Counted from the stretch's first letter, positions 42,355 through 51,630 are shown. The stretch is 64,000 nucleotides of DNA from Acholeplasmataceae bacterium (GCA_018400755.1 JAGYLU010000002.1:62001-126000); one strand, 5' to 3'. Notes: generated by a model not told the origin, from the sequence alone. Program-made: numbers and translations.

Positions 42355-45354
42355 ATGCGTTTGTCTGATGTCGTGAATTTGCCAATTGAACCCGCCAGTT
42401 TGGAACAGATCAAAGGTTATCTCGACCAAACGCGCACCCATACGGAATACCAGGCAGCCTATGCCAGGTATTTTGACATTGCTCTTGAACTGGATCTTTT
42501 TCAGTTGGTTTTTGATGAGGGTGAGCTGGTCTTGAAAGACATCATTCATCAGAGCCAAACAGCTTATCAGGAACAGATTCTTGGTTCGATGATCACCGCT
42601 GGCCTGGCTCTTGAAAAACATGACCAGGTCAAGGCATTGATTGAGATGCGTCAACAAACTCTTCCGGTCTTGAAGTCCTATCTTGCCACTTTGGATCTGA
42701 TCAGGTATAAGAAGTCACTCAATCTGCCGGTTTTGGAAGATCTCATGAAAGTCCTTGATGACCAGATCCCAGAGTCCATCAGAATTGATTGTCTAAGTGA
42801 GATGGCTGCTTTATACCAGGCTGATCATCAATACGATATGGCACTCAACTGCATCCATGAACTGCACCAGTTTGATCTTGAGGAAGTGTTTCTAAAAGAG
42901 GAGCTTCATTTGCTTGATTTGCTCAAACGATACAAAGATGTGAAGAAAATCGCTTTGGAGACACTTCGAAAAAAGACGTTTGTCTCGTATGCGGTCAATG
43001 CCCTATTGAGTGTCTATCTCAAGGAGGAGGACTTCCAAAAAGCGCAGAACCTCGATGCTGACTATGAAGTCTTGATGGAACAAGCTGATGAGGCCGATCG
43101 GAAACGGTTCTATCAACTGATGATTGACCTTTATGAGAAACTTGGAAACAAACTGTCTCTTGAACTCTATCAAAAAAAGCTGAAATCCCTTGTCAAAGCC
43201 GTTGATCGCAAGCAAAAGAACAAGACTGACCATCCGGAAAAACCGGTACTTGTCATCGCGCCACCTGAACGCAAAGCGTTTCGCAGAGCACATCTGGCTG
43301 AGCATTTCGAACTTGCAAACGCCCTGATGACGTTTGAACGGACGCTATTGGAACGACCTTTGTTCAGGGACTATCTGAGAGACCTCTTCATGTTTGTGGC
43401 CAAACGGATTGAGATGCATGATGTGGTTCTCTATCTCAAAGAAGCATCACCGAACTTTTTCAATTACAAGAAAGAACGGCTCTACGACAAGACCGTGGTC
43501 CCCGAATGGATTGAGGGGACCGTGATCGAAAAAGTCCTTGAGGCGAAAGACGATATTTTCGAATATGCCCAGACCATTCGCTACAAGAAAGATGTCATCA
43601 CCCAAAAGGATTACGCTGATGACATCAGGTTCATCTATGCCTATCATCTTCAAGGCCATGGTGTACTTGTCATTCTCTTGGCTGAGGAACTCTCTGATGC
43701 CGGGGCTTACTATGACATTTTCAAACTGCTTTCGAATCTGATCTTGAGTCATCTTCTTTTGGAGGAACATACCAAACGGCTCAAGACCGACATCAGATAT
43801 TACGAGGAGATTTTTCAAAGTCCCTTGTTGGCTTACCGTGATATGACTGAGACATTTTCAACCTATAATCATCACGCCCAGAAAATGCTCGGGGTTGAGG
43901 CCCATACGCATATTGAACTCTTTATCAAAGACATCGCCTATGATCATGTGAGAAAAGTCAAAGACACGGTTGACAGATTGTTTCAAAGTGCCGGACAATC
44001 AAGTGCCATCACCTATCAACGTCAGAACAAAACGATTGTTGAGTCGATGATTTCCCTCAGGGTCAATGATGACATTCACATCGTCAGTCTCTTTGAAGAC
44101 CAGACCAAGGATGTCGAAAAAGTCAAGTCGCTCATCACGATGGCGACGACAGATGATGAGACCGGACTTTTTAACATGCATGCCTTGAACAACATGATTG
44201 AAGAACACCTTGAAGACAAAGCCACGTTGTTCATGATCGAGTTTGATCGGTCATTGAAACACATCTATGGGATGAAAAGAATGTCTCAATTCTTCAAGGA
44301 GTTCGCCCAGGTGACAAAGAAGTTCTTTTCTGACGGAACGGCTTATCGAAGCGATTTCTCGACACTTATAGTGATCCTTCCCCAAAACGATGTACGCAGT
44401 GTGACCAAACGCGTCAAAGCCTATCTCAAACATCTTGAGACGCATCAATCAAAGGTCTTGGCCTTTGAGAAATTCGCATGCCAAATCGGCATTCTCAGAT
44501 ACCCGGTAGCCACCTCGGACAAACGGCTTGAGCAGTTGTTGAGCTATCTTGAGATCGCCCTTGAACGGGCCAAGCAAAGCAGTGATGAGCCTTTCGTCTT
44601 CTTTGTCTACCGTGATTATGAGGATGACGTGTTTGAGCAGCAGGTCATTGACCAACTGAATTTAGCGATCGAGACCAAGAATGTCGGTCTTTCCTTCAAA
44701 CAACTGACCGACATCGAAAGCAACAAGATCTGGCATTATGAGAGTACGCTCTCATTGGCCAATCTTGAGGTAGACAGCAAGTATCTATCGGTCATCGCAA
44801 GGAAACGTCATCGGACCAAAGACCTTGAACACTTTCACATCGACCGGGTCTTGTCCTATCTTCAGTCACTTGAACAAAAGACCGGTCGCCTGGTCAAACT
44901 GACGATTCCGGTCTCGAAGGAGACATTCTTGGATCCTAAGTTCAACCCCTATGTCATCGAGCGGCTCAAGACCTATTCAATTCCCGCGGCGTTTATCAGA
45001 TTGAAGCTTGAAGCGACCTTGAGACCAAGTTTGTACGCCACCCAGCTAAGTGAGCTTTCAGACTATGGGATTGCTGTCGATACGACCAGTCTAGAGACCG
45101 CACTGTCCTATCCGGTCTGTGCCTTGCATCTTGATCTTCCAAGACCGACCGATAAACAACATGGATATCTGAAGATGGTGAAGACCATGCTTCTGTCCTT
45201 TGAAATTGATCTTGTCATCAGAAATGTCATGAACAGAGACCAGAAGGAAGCTTTGAAACAACTTGGCATCACATTGATTGAAGGTCCGATCTACAAGACC
45301 TTGTCGGAAACTGTGCTCACCGACAAAGTCAAGGGGGCGTTGACCCATGCATGA
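42355..45354 (+). CDS. Large protein with helical repeats, GAF/PAS-like part and degenerate GGDEF-EAL
   Basis: A 999-residue cytoplasmic protein without membrane segments. Residues 1-290 are TPR-like helical repeats. About 310-510 looks like a GAF-type sensor, and 510-620 like a PAS-type domain. Residues 620-780 align with a GGDEF fold (TTDDETGLFNMHALNNMIEE), but the active loop reads RSDFS at 665-669. Residues 785-999 resemble an EAL domain with EST at 796-798 instead of EAL and LKLEATLRPS later. Both catalytic sites appear lost, so it is probably a c-di-GMP-type sensor or scaffold rather than an enzyme. It overlaps the next gene by 8 bases. Confidence 0.72.
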   Translation: MRLSDVVNLPIEPASLEQIKGYLDQTRTHTEYQAAYARYFDIALELDLFQLVFDEGELVLKDIIHQSQTAYQEQILGSMITAGLALEKHDQVKALIEMRQQTLPVLKSYLATLDLIRYKKSLNLPVLEDLMKVLDDQIPESIRIDCLSEMAALYQADHQYDMALNCIHELHQFDLEEVFLKEELHLLDLLKRYKDVKKIALETLRKKTFVSYAVNALLSVYLKEEDFQKAQNLDADYEVLMEQADEADRKRFYQLMIDLYEKLGNKLSLELYQKKLKSLVKAVDRKQKNKTDHPEKPVLVIAPPERKAFRRAHLAEHFELANALMTFERTLLERPLFRDYLRDLFMFVAKRIEMHDVVLYLKEASPNFFNYKKERLYDKTVVPEWIEGTVIEKVLEAKDDIFEYAQTIRYKKDVITQKDYADDIRFIYAYHLQGHGVLVILLAEELSDAGAYYDIFKLLSNLILSHLLLEEHTKRLKTDIRYYEEIFQSPLLAYRDMTETFSTYNHHAQKMLGVEAHTHIELFIKDIAYDHVRKVKDTVDRLFQSAGQSSAITYQRQNKTIVESMISLRVNDDIHIVSLFEDQTKDVEKVKSLITMATTDDETGLFNMHALNNMIEEHLEDKATLFMIEFDRSLKHIYGMKRMSQFFKEFAQVTKKFFSDGTAYRSDFSTLIVILPQNDVRSVTKRVKAYLKHLETHQSKVLAFEKFACQIGILRYPVATSDKRLEQLLSYLEIALERAKQSSDEPFVFFVYRDYEDDVFEQQVIDQLNLAIETKNVGLSFKQLTDIESNKIWHYESTLSLANLEVDSKYLSVIARKRHRTKDLEHFHIDRVLSYLQSLEQKTGRLVKLTIPVSKETFLDPKFNPYVIERLKTYSIPAAFIRLKLEATLRPSLYATQLSELSDYGIAVDTTSLETALSYPVCALHLDLPRPTDKQHGYLKMVKTMLLSFEIDLVIRNVMNRDQKEALKQLGITLIEGPIYKTLSETVLTDKVKGALTHA

Positions 45355-46408
45355 TACTTTGAAAGATTTTGTCAAACGACTCCCAGATGATCAATCAAGC
45401 AGCCATTCAGCCCGGGCACGCTCAGCCTTTGATATGCTTTCCTATGTTGATCTGATGCTTGACGCCTTTTTTGACCACAAGCAAGATGATCAAGGGACGT
45501 TGATGCTTGATGTTTTTGGCTTTCTTCAAGCACTATTTGTCGGAATCGACGCCTTATATGATCTTTCCATCGGTCTGACATCCTATAAGTATCACGTCAA
45601 TGTCAACAAGAATGATACACTTAGAGAACTCAAATTCATCAGAAACGATATTGTTGGGCATCCGACTCATCGGACCTACTATGACGGCGGTACTGGGTTC
45701 TCAACCGTGGTCTCAGGGGCGGTCTCAAAGACCTCACTGACCTATGAGACCTACATCTATCGGAGGAACCGATTCGATGTCGAACGGCGAAGTGTTGACT
45801 TTCTCACCCTGTCAAACCAGTACCAGAAAGAAAAAGATCAAATCATCAAAGATCTTCTGAGATATCTGGAGAAAAAGCAAGAGACCAGTGGTCTCTCTGA
45901 CTTGGTTTTCAGGGTCTTTGAGACCTTGAATGCAGATTTGCTAGAAGAGATTGTTTCGACATATCAAAGGACGTATGGACTTGATCAGCACTCCAAGAAT
46001 CGCTTTCTATGGCGGGCTGACCTTCTCAAAAAAGCCATCTTCTGGAAAGAACATGATCCAGACAAGCGCGCCTTTGTGATCTATGCCGCTAAAAAGCAGG
46101 CGGAAAAACTCTATGATATCCTAAGTGACCTTGACAATGTCAAACGCGAGTCTCTCTACGTCTCGCTTCCGGATTGTCTGTCCGGTTTTTACCGGGCCAT
46201 GCGCCGGCATGAGGATGAGGCTTATCCTTTGCTTGCCAATGTCCATGACCGTTCCCACCCTTTGTTCAGAAGTGACATCGAGAGCTTGAAAGGCTATCTT
46301 CAATCAAAGGATTCAACGTTGTTGCTTGATTGGCTTTTGGATCTTAAGGACCCCGATCACGTTTATTTGATCGGTTCGATCCTCAGAATGTATCGTCCAA
46401 GACGATAA
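45347..46408 (+). CDS. HEPN-like protein coupled to the degenerate GGDEF-EAL protein
   Basis: This 353-residue all-helical protein has no clear family name. Near residue 99 the motif FIRNDIVGHPTHR fits the R-x4-6-H signature of HEPN domains, in which Arg and His form an RNase active site. The preceding helix (LDVFGFLQALFVGIDALYDL) fits HEPN topology. The C-terminal 200 residues are helical and charged. The start lies within the last codons of the preceding gene, so the two are translated together and probably act as a pair. Confidence 0.6.
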   Translation: MHDTLKDFVKRLPDDQSSSHSARARSAFDMLSYVDLMLDAFFDHKQDDQGTLMLDVFGFLQALFVGIDALYDLSIGLTSYKYHVNVNKNDTLRELKFIRNDIVGHPTHRTYYDGGTGFSTVVSGAVSKTSLTYETYIYRRNRFDVERRSVDFLTLSNQYQKEKDQIIKDLLRYLEKKQETSGLSDLVFRVFETLNADLLEEIVSTYQRTYGLDQHSKNRFLWRADLLKKAIFWKEHDPDKRAFVIYAAKKQAEKLYDILSDLDNVKRESLYVSLPDCLSGFYRAMRRHEDEAYPLLANVHDRSHPLFRSDIESLKGYLQSKDSTLLLDWLLDLKDPDHVYLIGSILRMYRPRR

Positions 46409-46420
46409 AATGATAAAATG

Positions 46421-46429
46421 TGGTATACT
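46421..46429 (+). promoter_or_regulatory. Extended -10 promoter of the 65-residue protein gene
   Basis: TGG-TATACT with no good -35, followed by GAGGTG before ATG 46453. Confidence 0.4.
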
Positions 46430-46452
46430 ATTTGTTGAGGTGAATAACTATC

Positions 46453-46650
46453 ATGGCATGGAGCAATGAAACATATTTGATCGGCGAACGCGTCAAAGTC
46501 GAAGGTGAAAAAGGTTTTGGGGTTATCACCCGGATCGATACCGACCGGGGATTGATTTACGTGCTGTTCAAGAGAATGCGCGAAGAAGCATATCCCTATC
46601 CTGAAGCAATCGAACAACAGAAGCTTAGATCAGAAGTCCGTCAAAAGTAA
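46453..46650 (+). CDS. Small beta-barrel-like protein (65 aa), unknown
   Basis: The short product has a KOW- or SH3-like beta pattern (GERVKVEGEKGFGVITRID, then GLIYVLFKRMREEAYPYPE) and a charged helical tail. It has no signal peptide or cysteine. It stands alone with its own promoter and a strong terminator, which supports it being a real gene. A nucleic-acid or ribosome-binding role is possible but not shown. Confidence 0.65.
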   Translation: MAWSNETYLIGERVKVEGEKGFGVITRIDTDRGLIYVLFKRMREEAYPYPEAIEQQKLRSEVRQK

Positions 46651-46651
46651 C

Positions 46652-46686
46652 CGGAGATGCAACAAGCATCTCCGATTTCTTTTTCA
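46652..46686 (+). terminator. Intrinsic terminator
   Basis: CGGAGATGC (46652-46660) and GCATCTCCG (46666-46674) form a perfect 9-bp stem, followed by ATTTCTTTTTC. Confidence 0.9.
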
Positions 46687-46751
46687 GTTGTGATTGTTCG
46701 TATCATTGGCGATGATTTCATGTGACCCGTTTATGAAATCCCTTCGGTTCA

Positions 46752-46760
46752 TGGTACAAT
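46752..46760 (+). promoter_or_regulatory. Extended -10 promoter of the OYE-family gene
   Basis: TGG-TACAAT is found about 40 bases before ATG 46798. No -35 is evident. CGGAGGTG is the ribosome binding site. Confidence 0.4.
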
Positions 46761-46797
46761 AAAGATTAAGGTAAACCGACATCACGGAGGTGTTTTT

Positions 46798-47793
46798 ATG
46801 TTCTATGAGCCTTTTCAAATCAAAGGCTTCACGGTCAAGAACCGAGCTGTCTTGCCCCCTATGTGCATGTACATGGCAGATGACGATGGCATCGTCAAAG
46901 ATTTTCATATCACCCATTACGCGACACGCGCCATTGGTCAGATGGCATTGATTATTCAGGAAGCGACCTCAGTCACGAAAGAAGGCAGAATCAGTCTGAA
47001 TGATCTTGGTATCTGGTCTGATGACCATATTGCGGGATTGAAAAAAATTGCTGATGGTATCAAGGCAAACGGTGGACTCGCCGGCATCCAGATCAATCAC
47101 GCCGGAAGGAAGTCAAAGACCAAAAGGCCTCTTGCACCATCTGCGATTCCTTATCATGATGGGGAAGCGGTCTATGAGATGACCATTGAAGACATCAAAG
47201 CGACTGTGATGGCGTTCAAGGATGCTGCCAGACGGGCGGATGCCGCCGGCTATGATGTCTTGGAGATTCATGCCGCCCATGGCTATCTTCTCTTTGAGTT
47301 CATGTCACCGCTGACGAACAAACGGACAGACGCTTATGGAGACAGACTGTTGTTCTTGAAAGAAGTCACCGAAGGGATCGCATCCGTCTGGCCTAAAGAC
47401 AAAGTCCTGATGATCAGAGTCAGTGCCTATGAGTACCGTGATGAGGGACTGACACCGGATACGGTCTCAGACATGATCAACAGCATCAAAGATCTCGGAA
47501 TCGACATGGTTGATGTCAGTTCCGGAGGCAATGTTCCAGCCCGGATCATCCCTTATTCGGGATATCAGTTGGGATATGCCAAACGGGTCAAGGAACTGAC
47601 TGGTTTGCCGGTTGTTGGCGGTGGACTCATCACGACCCTTGATATGGCGGAATACGCCATCAGGGAAGGGCTATGTGATTTCATCTACTTTGGACGGCTG
47701 GCACTTAGAGACCCCTACTTCGTGATGAACCGAGCCAAGGACATGAATGTTGACCTTGAGTTTCCATCACCTTACAGTCGGGGTAAACAGTAG
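46798..47793 (+). CDS. Old Yellow Enzyme family NADH:flavin oxidoreductase
   Basis: The 331-residue FMN-binding TIM barrel resembles YqjM/NamA ene-reductases. It has NRAVLPPMCMYMADDDG with the YqjM-type cysteine, GIQINHAGRKSK, EIHAAHGYLLFEFMSPLTNK with the substrate-binding His pair, and GGGLITTLDMAEYAI and DFIYFGRLALRDPYFV for phosphate binding. It has no C-terminal iron-sulphur/FAD extension. It reduces activated double bonds; the natural substrate is unknown. Two membrane protein genes follow closely. Confidence 0.92.
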   Translation: MFYEPFQIKGFTVKNRAVLPPMCMYMADDDGIVKDFHITHYATRAIGQMALIIQEATSVTKEGRISLNDLGIWSDDHIAGLKKIADGIKANGGLAGIQINHAGRKSKTKRPLAPSAIPYHDGEAVYEMTIEDIKATVMAFKDAARRADAAGYDVLEIHAAHGYLLFEFMSPLTNKRTDAYGDRLLFLKEVTEGIASVWPKDKVLMIRVSAYEYRDEGLTPDTVSDMINSIKDLGIDMVDVSSGGNVPARIIPYSGYQLGYAKRVKELTGLPVVGGGLITTLDMAEYAIREGLCDFIYFGRLALRDPYFVMNRAKDMNVDLEFPSPYSRGKQ

Positions 47794-47822
47794 AACGAAT
47801 AGACAAGGAGGGTATCAGGCGC

Positions 47823-48272
47823 ATGAGAAGAACCATCATCAAGATCACGTTGTTTCTTTTCATCACGCTCGCGGCATTGGCCGACTACCGTTTGGTCACC
47901 ATCTACAATGGCCATCTGATGCTCTCGAATTTCGATAAAAGAGACACATGGAGTGAGGTCTATCAACTGATTCCAAATGTCATGAAGGCGGAACGCTATG
48001 ACCCTGTGAATGCGTCGATCGTCTCAGGAGAAGGGGCTTTCGATTACTACATTGTGCTCTATACCCACTCAAATCTCTACAATGTTCGGGCACGGGAAAC
48101 CGACCTGATCCGGGTTGAACATCTATTGGCAAATGAACGGATCACGATTATGCCGCACGATCCGGTTGAGTTATGGTTTTATGGGTTGTTATATATGTTG
48201 ATCATCCTCTTTCCGATCATGCGGACGGTGGATCATTACGAACAAAATCAAGGAGACAGAATCGATGGATAA
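47823..48272 (+). CDS. Membrane protein of unknown function
   Basis: The 149-residue product has an N-terminal hydrophobic helix (IIKITLFLFITLAALA), an external region of about 85 residues, and a C-terminal helix (WFYGLLYMLIILFPIM). Not recognised. AAGGAGG lies upstream and the stop overlaps the next gene by 8 bases, so it is probably co-expressed with the YwaF-type protein. Confidence 0.7.
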   Translation: MRRTIIKITLFLFITLAALADYRLVTIYNGHLMLSNFDKRDTWSEVYQLIPNVMKAERYDPVNASIVSGEGAFDYYIVLYTHSNLYNVRARETDLIRVEHLLANERITIMPHDPVELWFYGLLYMLIILFPIMRTVDHYEQNQGDRIDG

Positions 48273-49053
48273 TTTTGGTTATAAGCATCTGATGGGCTTG
48301 TTTTGGTTGTTTGCGGTGATTTTCTTGGCATTGGTGTTACTCCTCAGGTTTAGAAAAGCCAAAAGAAAAGGCACCCAGTTTGACCTTTGGGTCATCCGTG
48401 GCGCAGCCTTGTTCATGTGGGCATGGGAAGGTGTCAAAACAGTCTATATGATCAGAAGTGAGTCTTTTGGCGGGGTCGGAAACTACCCGGCATTCATGCT
48501 GCCACTCCATATTTGCAGCATGGCCCTTTATGCGTATGTGATCATCGGATTCAAACCCGGGAAACTAGCCGATTTCATGAAACCTTTCGGGTTTGCGACC
48601 ATGATGCTTGTGACTTCGTTGATATTGGTCATACCAGCATCCTCAGGGATCCTAGGAGATGTTCCAAACTGGTCATTTGTGAGTGAGAATATCATGCCTT
48701 TTCAGTCATTTTTCTATCATGGCTCGCTGATTTTTGTCCCTCTTTACATGGTCCTTTCCGGTTTCTATAAACCGAAAGCGTCTGATACATGGAAAGCCCT
48801 CGTCGTGACGTTTGCGACTGCGGCGGTGGCTTTTACGGCGAATAAGCTTCTTTTGGTCACCGATTTCATGATGCTCGAGGTTGGAAATGGTAGTCCCTTC
48901 AAGTCGATGGTTGAGGATCAGTATGCGCTCTACGTCCTCCTTCTAGGCGCGATTGTCGCGCTTGGAACCTTCATTCTTCTGGGTCTTTTTGAACTGGGTG
49001 CCATGATCTTGAAAACGAAAGCGCCAGATGTTGGAGCAGTGGTCCAAAGATAG
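48265..49053 (+). CDS. YwaF/TIGR02206-type integral membrane protein
   Basis: The 262-residue protein has about seven membrane helices. The pattern MLPLHICSMALYAYVIIGF and FQSFFYHGSLIFVPLY, with a histidine in each of two helices, is that of the YwaF/TMEM164-like family. Function in bacteria is not established. AAGGAGAC precedes the start, which lies within the previous gene. A bidirectional terminator follows. Confidence 0.75.
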   Translation: MDNFGYKHLMGLFWLFAVIFLALVLLLRFRKAKRKGTQFDLWVIRGAALFMWAWEGVKTVYMIRSESFGGVGNYPAFMLPLHICSMALYAYVIIGFKPGKLADFMKPFGFATMMLVTSLILVIPASSGILGDVPNWSFVSENIMPFQSFFYHGSLIFVPLYMVLSGFYKPKASDTWKALVVTFATAAVAFTANKLLLVTDFMMLEVGNGSPFKSMVEDQYALYVLLLGAIVALGTFILLGLFELGAMILKTKAPDVGAVVQR

Positions 49054-49089
49054 CCTTACAAAGCCATATTATCAATATGTATAGTAATA

Positions 49090-49128
49090 AAAAAGGGCCA
49101 TTTTCGCTCTTAAAAAATGGCCCTTTTT
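49090..49128. terminator. Strong bidirectional terminator
   Basis: A 15-bp perfect stem, AAAAAGGGCCATTTT (49090-49104) with AAAATGGCCCTTTTT (49114-49128), lies between convergent genes and gives U-runs in both directions. Confidence 0.92.
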
Positions 49129-49129
49129 G

Positions 49130-50140
49130 TTATTTCTTCTTGCGATTCAAGATGCGTTCTTTTTGCTTGGCACGCTTCATCTGATTGATCAGTTCCCGTT
49201 CAAGTTTGTGATATCTTCTTAGACGCTCGGATGATAATAGCTGATCATCGATGGCTTTTTTGACCGCACATCCCGGTTCATGATGATGGGTACAATCCCG
49301 AAAACGACAGGCTTTCGAGAGCTCTTGGATGTCTTGGAATGTCTCATCGAGATCGGCGTGATCAAGACGGACTTCCCGCATACCTGGTGTATCGATGATA
49401 ATCGCTTTATTATCGGTGACCATCAGTTTGGATGAGGTCGTCGTATGACGTCCTTCTCCGCCTTTGGAGACAGCGGCGGTTGATTGGATAGCCTTTCCCA
49501 ATAAATGGTTGACCATGGTTGATTTACCTGATCCGGAAGGTCCTATAAAGACATAGGTCTTTCCAGGCGTCAACAACTGATGGATGTCCTCATAATAAGG
49601 CGGCGCCAATTCTGAGGTGAAACAAAAACCGATCTCTTTGTTGATCATTTGAATATGGCTGATAATGGCATCCTTGTCACCGGTCAAATCTGATTTTGAC
49701 ACAATGATGACAGGCAGCGCGTTGGTGATGAAGGCGATGCTGAGGTAACGTTCGATCAGATATGGATTCTTGACGCGAGTGACGTCTATCACAATGAAGA
49801 TGACGTCGATGTTTGATGCGATACCTTGTGAGTCACTTTCCTCACCAGCTGTCTTTCTAGACAAAAGGGTTTTGCGCTTAAGAATCCTGGTGATGATGGT
49901 CAAGCCATCTTTTCTCTCAATAACGACGAAGTCGCCGACAACAGGCCAATCAAGAGGAGACGTCGCCAGGTGGGTCAGTCTTCCTGAGAGGGTTGCTTTT
50001 TGCGTCTCGATGCCATTGGTGACGATAATGACCGTCTTGTGCACTGAGATGATGCGAGCAAATGATTGCTCGGGTGTCAAACAAGTTGATTCGTGGGCAT
50101 TGGGGTCAAACCCAAATGCCTTTAATACATGTTCGTTCAT
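49130..50140 (-). CDS. rsgA: Ribosome small-subunit-dependent GTPase A
   Basis: The 336-residue circularly permuted GTPase acts late in 30S maturation. An OB domain (about 50-100) precedes G4 VSKSDL, then G1 GPSGSGKSTMVNHLLG and G3 DTPGMRE. The C-terminal zinc site is CRFRDCTHHHEPGC. The P-loop has Ser where most RsgA proteins have Val (GxSGVGKS). The N-terminal extension resembles the longer second RsgA type of Bacillota, so another copy may exist. TCGGAGGA precedes the start. Confidence 0.9.
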   Translation of the reverse strand: MNEHVLKAFGFDPNAHESTCLTPEQSFARIISVHKTVIIVTNGIETQKATLSGRLTHLATSPLDWPVVGDFVVIERKDGLTIITRILKRKTLLSRKTAGEESDSQGIASNIDVIFIVIDVTRVKNPYLIERYLSIAFITNALPVIIVSKSDLTGDKDAIISHIQMINKEIGFCFTSELAPPYYEDIHQLLTPGKTYVFIGPSGSGKSTMVNHLLGKAIQSTAAVSKGGEGRHTTTSSKLMVTDNKAIIIDTPGMREVRLDHADLDETFQDIQELSKACRFRDCTHHHEPGCAVKKAIDDQLLSSERLRRYHKLERELINQMKRAKQKERILNRKKK

Positions 50141-50297
50141 TCATTCCTCCGATGGTTTTGGGAGGGAATCGTTTAGGATATGTCCTCCGCATGGTTTTGA
50201 TGAAACTGGATGTGTTCATTCATAAGACATACCCTCTTTCTTAAATGGATTTGGCAATGGCTTGCCAGGTGTTGGTGTGAAGCCGTATGGACAAGCG

Positions 50298-51302
50298 TCA
50301 TGTCGCATTCAGATTTCTGACTGAATTCCTGATCGCAAAGGTAGGTTTGAGAACAATGTTCAGAACTTTTTGGGCATCTGCGACGACATCAAGCATGGCG
50401 GAAAAACTTTTTCTTGCAATCAGGTCCTTGCTGCAACCCGCGGAAGTGAGTGTGGGAATGACATTCTCAGATAGGGTGGTGTTGTCAAAACTGACAACAG
50501 AGACATCGCTAGCGACATGCAAGTCTCTCATATTCAAGGCGACATACATTTTGTATGCGGCGGCATCACAATGGCAGACAAACGCAGTAGGAAGTGATTT
50601 GGGCAAAATGCCATTCAAATCGTTCAAATGTTCGATGTTCTCATTGATATGCCAGGTATTGTTGTATATAAGACCATTCTCGTTCAAAGCTTTGAGAAAT
50701 CCAAAATAGCGGTCGGCGATGGCGGATGTCTGCCTAATATCACCGACAAAGCCAATCTGCTGATGACCATTGTCAATCAGATATTGTGTCAACTGATAGG
50801 AAAGACTGTAGTTGTCAACATGGATGTATGAGTTCATGTGAAGCGGTGAGTAATAATCGATGAAGATTTTCGGAATCTCGATCTTCTCAATGGATTCAAT
50901 AAATGTCCGGCTGACCTCACCGGCGATGAAAATCCCATCAATTTTTTCTCTAGACGTTTCGATGGTCTGTCTCAGGATGTCATCGCTTGTGCCGGTATCA
51001 TCGAGGAACACGATTTTCAAAGATGAATTGATTTTCTCGCATTCGACGGTCAGATAATAGTAAATCGAGGTGTAAAACTGTTCGGATGATGTTAAAAAGA
51101 AATTCTTGTGGATGGCGTAAATGAAGTTAAGTTTATCAAGGCGTTTCTTAAAACTCATGTCATATCCGAGGTGATTTGCAGTATCGATGATGGTTTTTCT
51201 TAATGACTCACTGACACCGCGTTTTCCTGACAACGCCTTATGGACAGCAACCTTGGATACACCAACCTCTTGAGCAATGGTGTCGAGTGTGACCTTTTTC
51301 AT
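50298..51302 (-). CDS. LacI-family transcriptional regulator
   Basis: The 334-residue protein has the LacI helix-turn-helix with hinge (TLDTIAQEVGVSKVAVHKAL, SGKRGVSESLRKTI) and a periplasmic-binding-protein-like sensor domain (DGIFIAGEV, YLIDNGHQQIGFVGD, SVVSFDN). It is divergent from the glycan operon, whose promoter contains a LacI-type operator, so it very likely represses that operon and is released by a sugar. The ribosome binding site is GGGAGG. Confidence 0.93.
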   Translation of the reverse strand: MKKVTLDTIAQEVGVSKVAVHKALSGKRGVSESLRKTIIDTANHLGYDMSFKKRLDKLNFIYAIHKNFFLTSSEQFYTSIYYYLTVECEKINSSLKIVFLDDTGTSDDILRQTIETSREKIDGIFIAGEVSRTFIESIEKIEIPKIFIDYYSPLHMNSYIHVDNYSLSYQLTQYLIDNGHQQIGFVGDIRQTSAIADRYFGFLKALNENGLIYNNTWHINENIEHLNDLNGILPKSLPTAFVCHCDAAAYKMYVALNMRDLHVASDVSVVSFDNTTLSENVIPTLTSAGCSKDLIARKSFSAMLDVVADAQKVLNIVLKPTFAIRNSVRNLNAT

Positions 51303-51327
51303 CTATTTCGCCTCCCTAGACAGTTCA

Positions 51328-51356
51328 ATTATACAGGTAACAAATGATTAATGCAA
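51328..51356 (-). promoter_or_regulatory. Promoter of the LacI-family regulator
   Basis: On the minus strand, TTGCAT (51351-51356) and TATAAT (51328-51333) are separated by 17 bases. The leader is about 20 bases with GGGAGG. Confidence 0.75.
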
Positions 51357-51630
51357 GATAAAAAAGTGATTAATTAGCAAGGATATTAATTTACCATTCG
51401 AAGACATCTGTCTCATAAAGTGACGGAATCCATAAAATTGATGTCTGCTTCATGCACGATAAATCATCCTTGAAACCTAGAATATAGTGGCGAAATCTCA
51501 TCCTATATGTCTTTTAATGGTTGGCAGGTCTCCATCGAGGGTAAAACATGATGTCTTCAGGTTAATACAAAAATTAATCTTTTAGTCTATAAAAGTTAAT
51601 CTAAAATTACTATTATATTAACACGATGCG

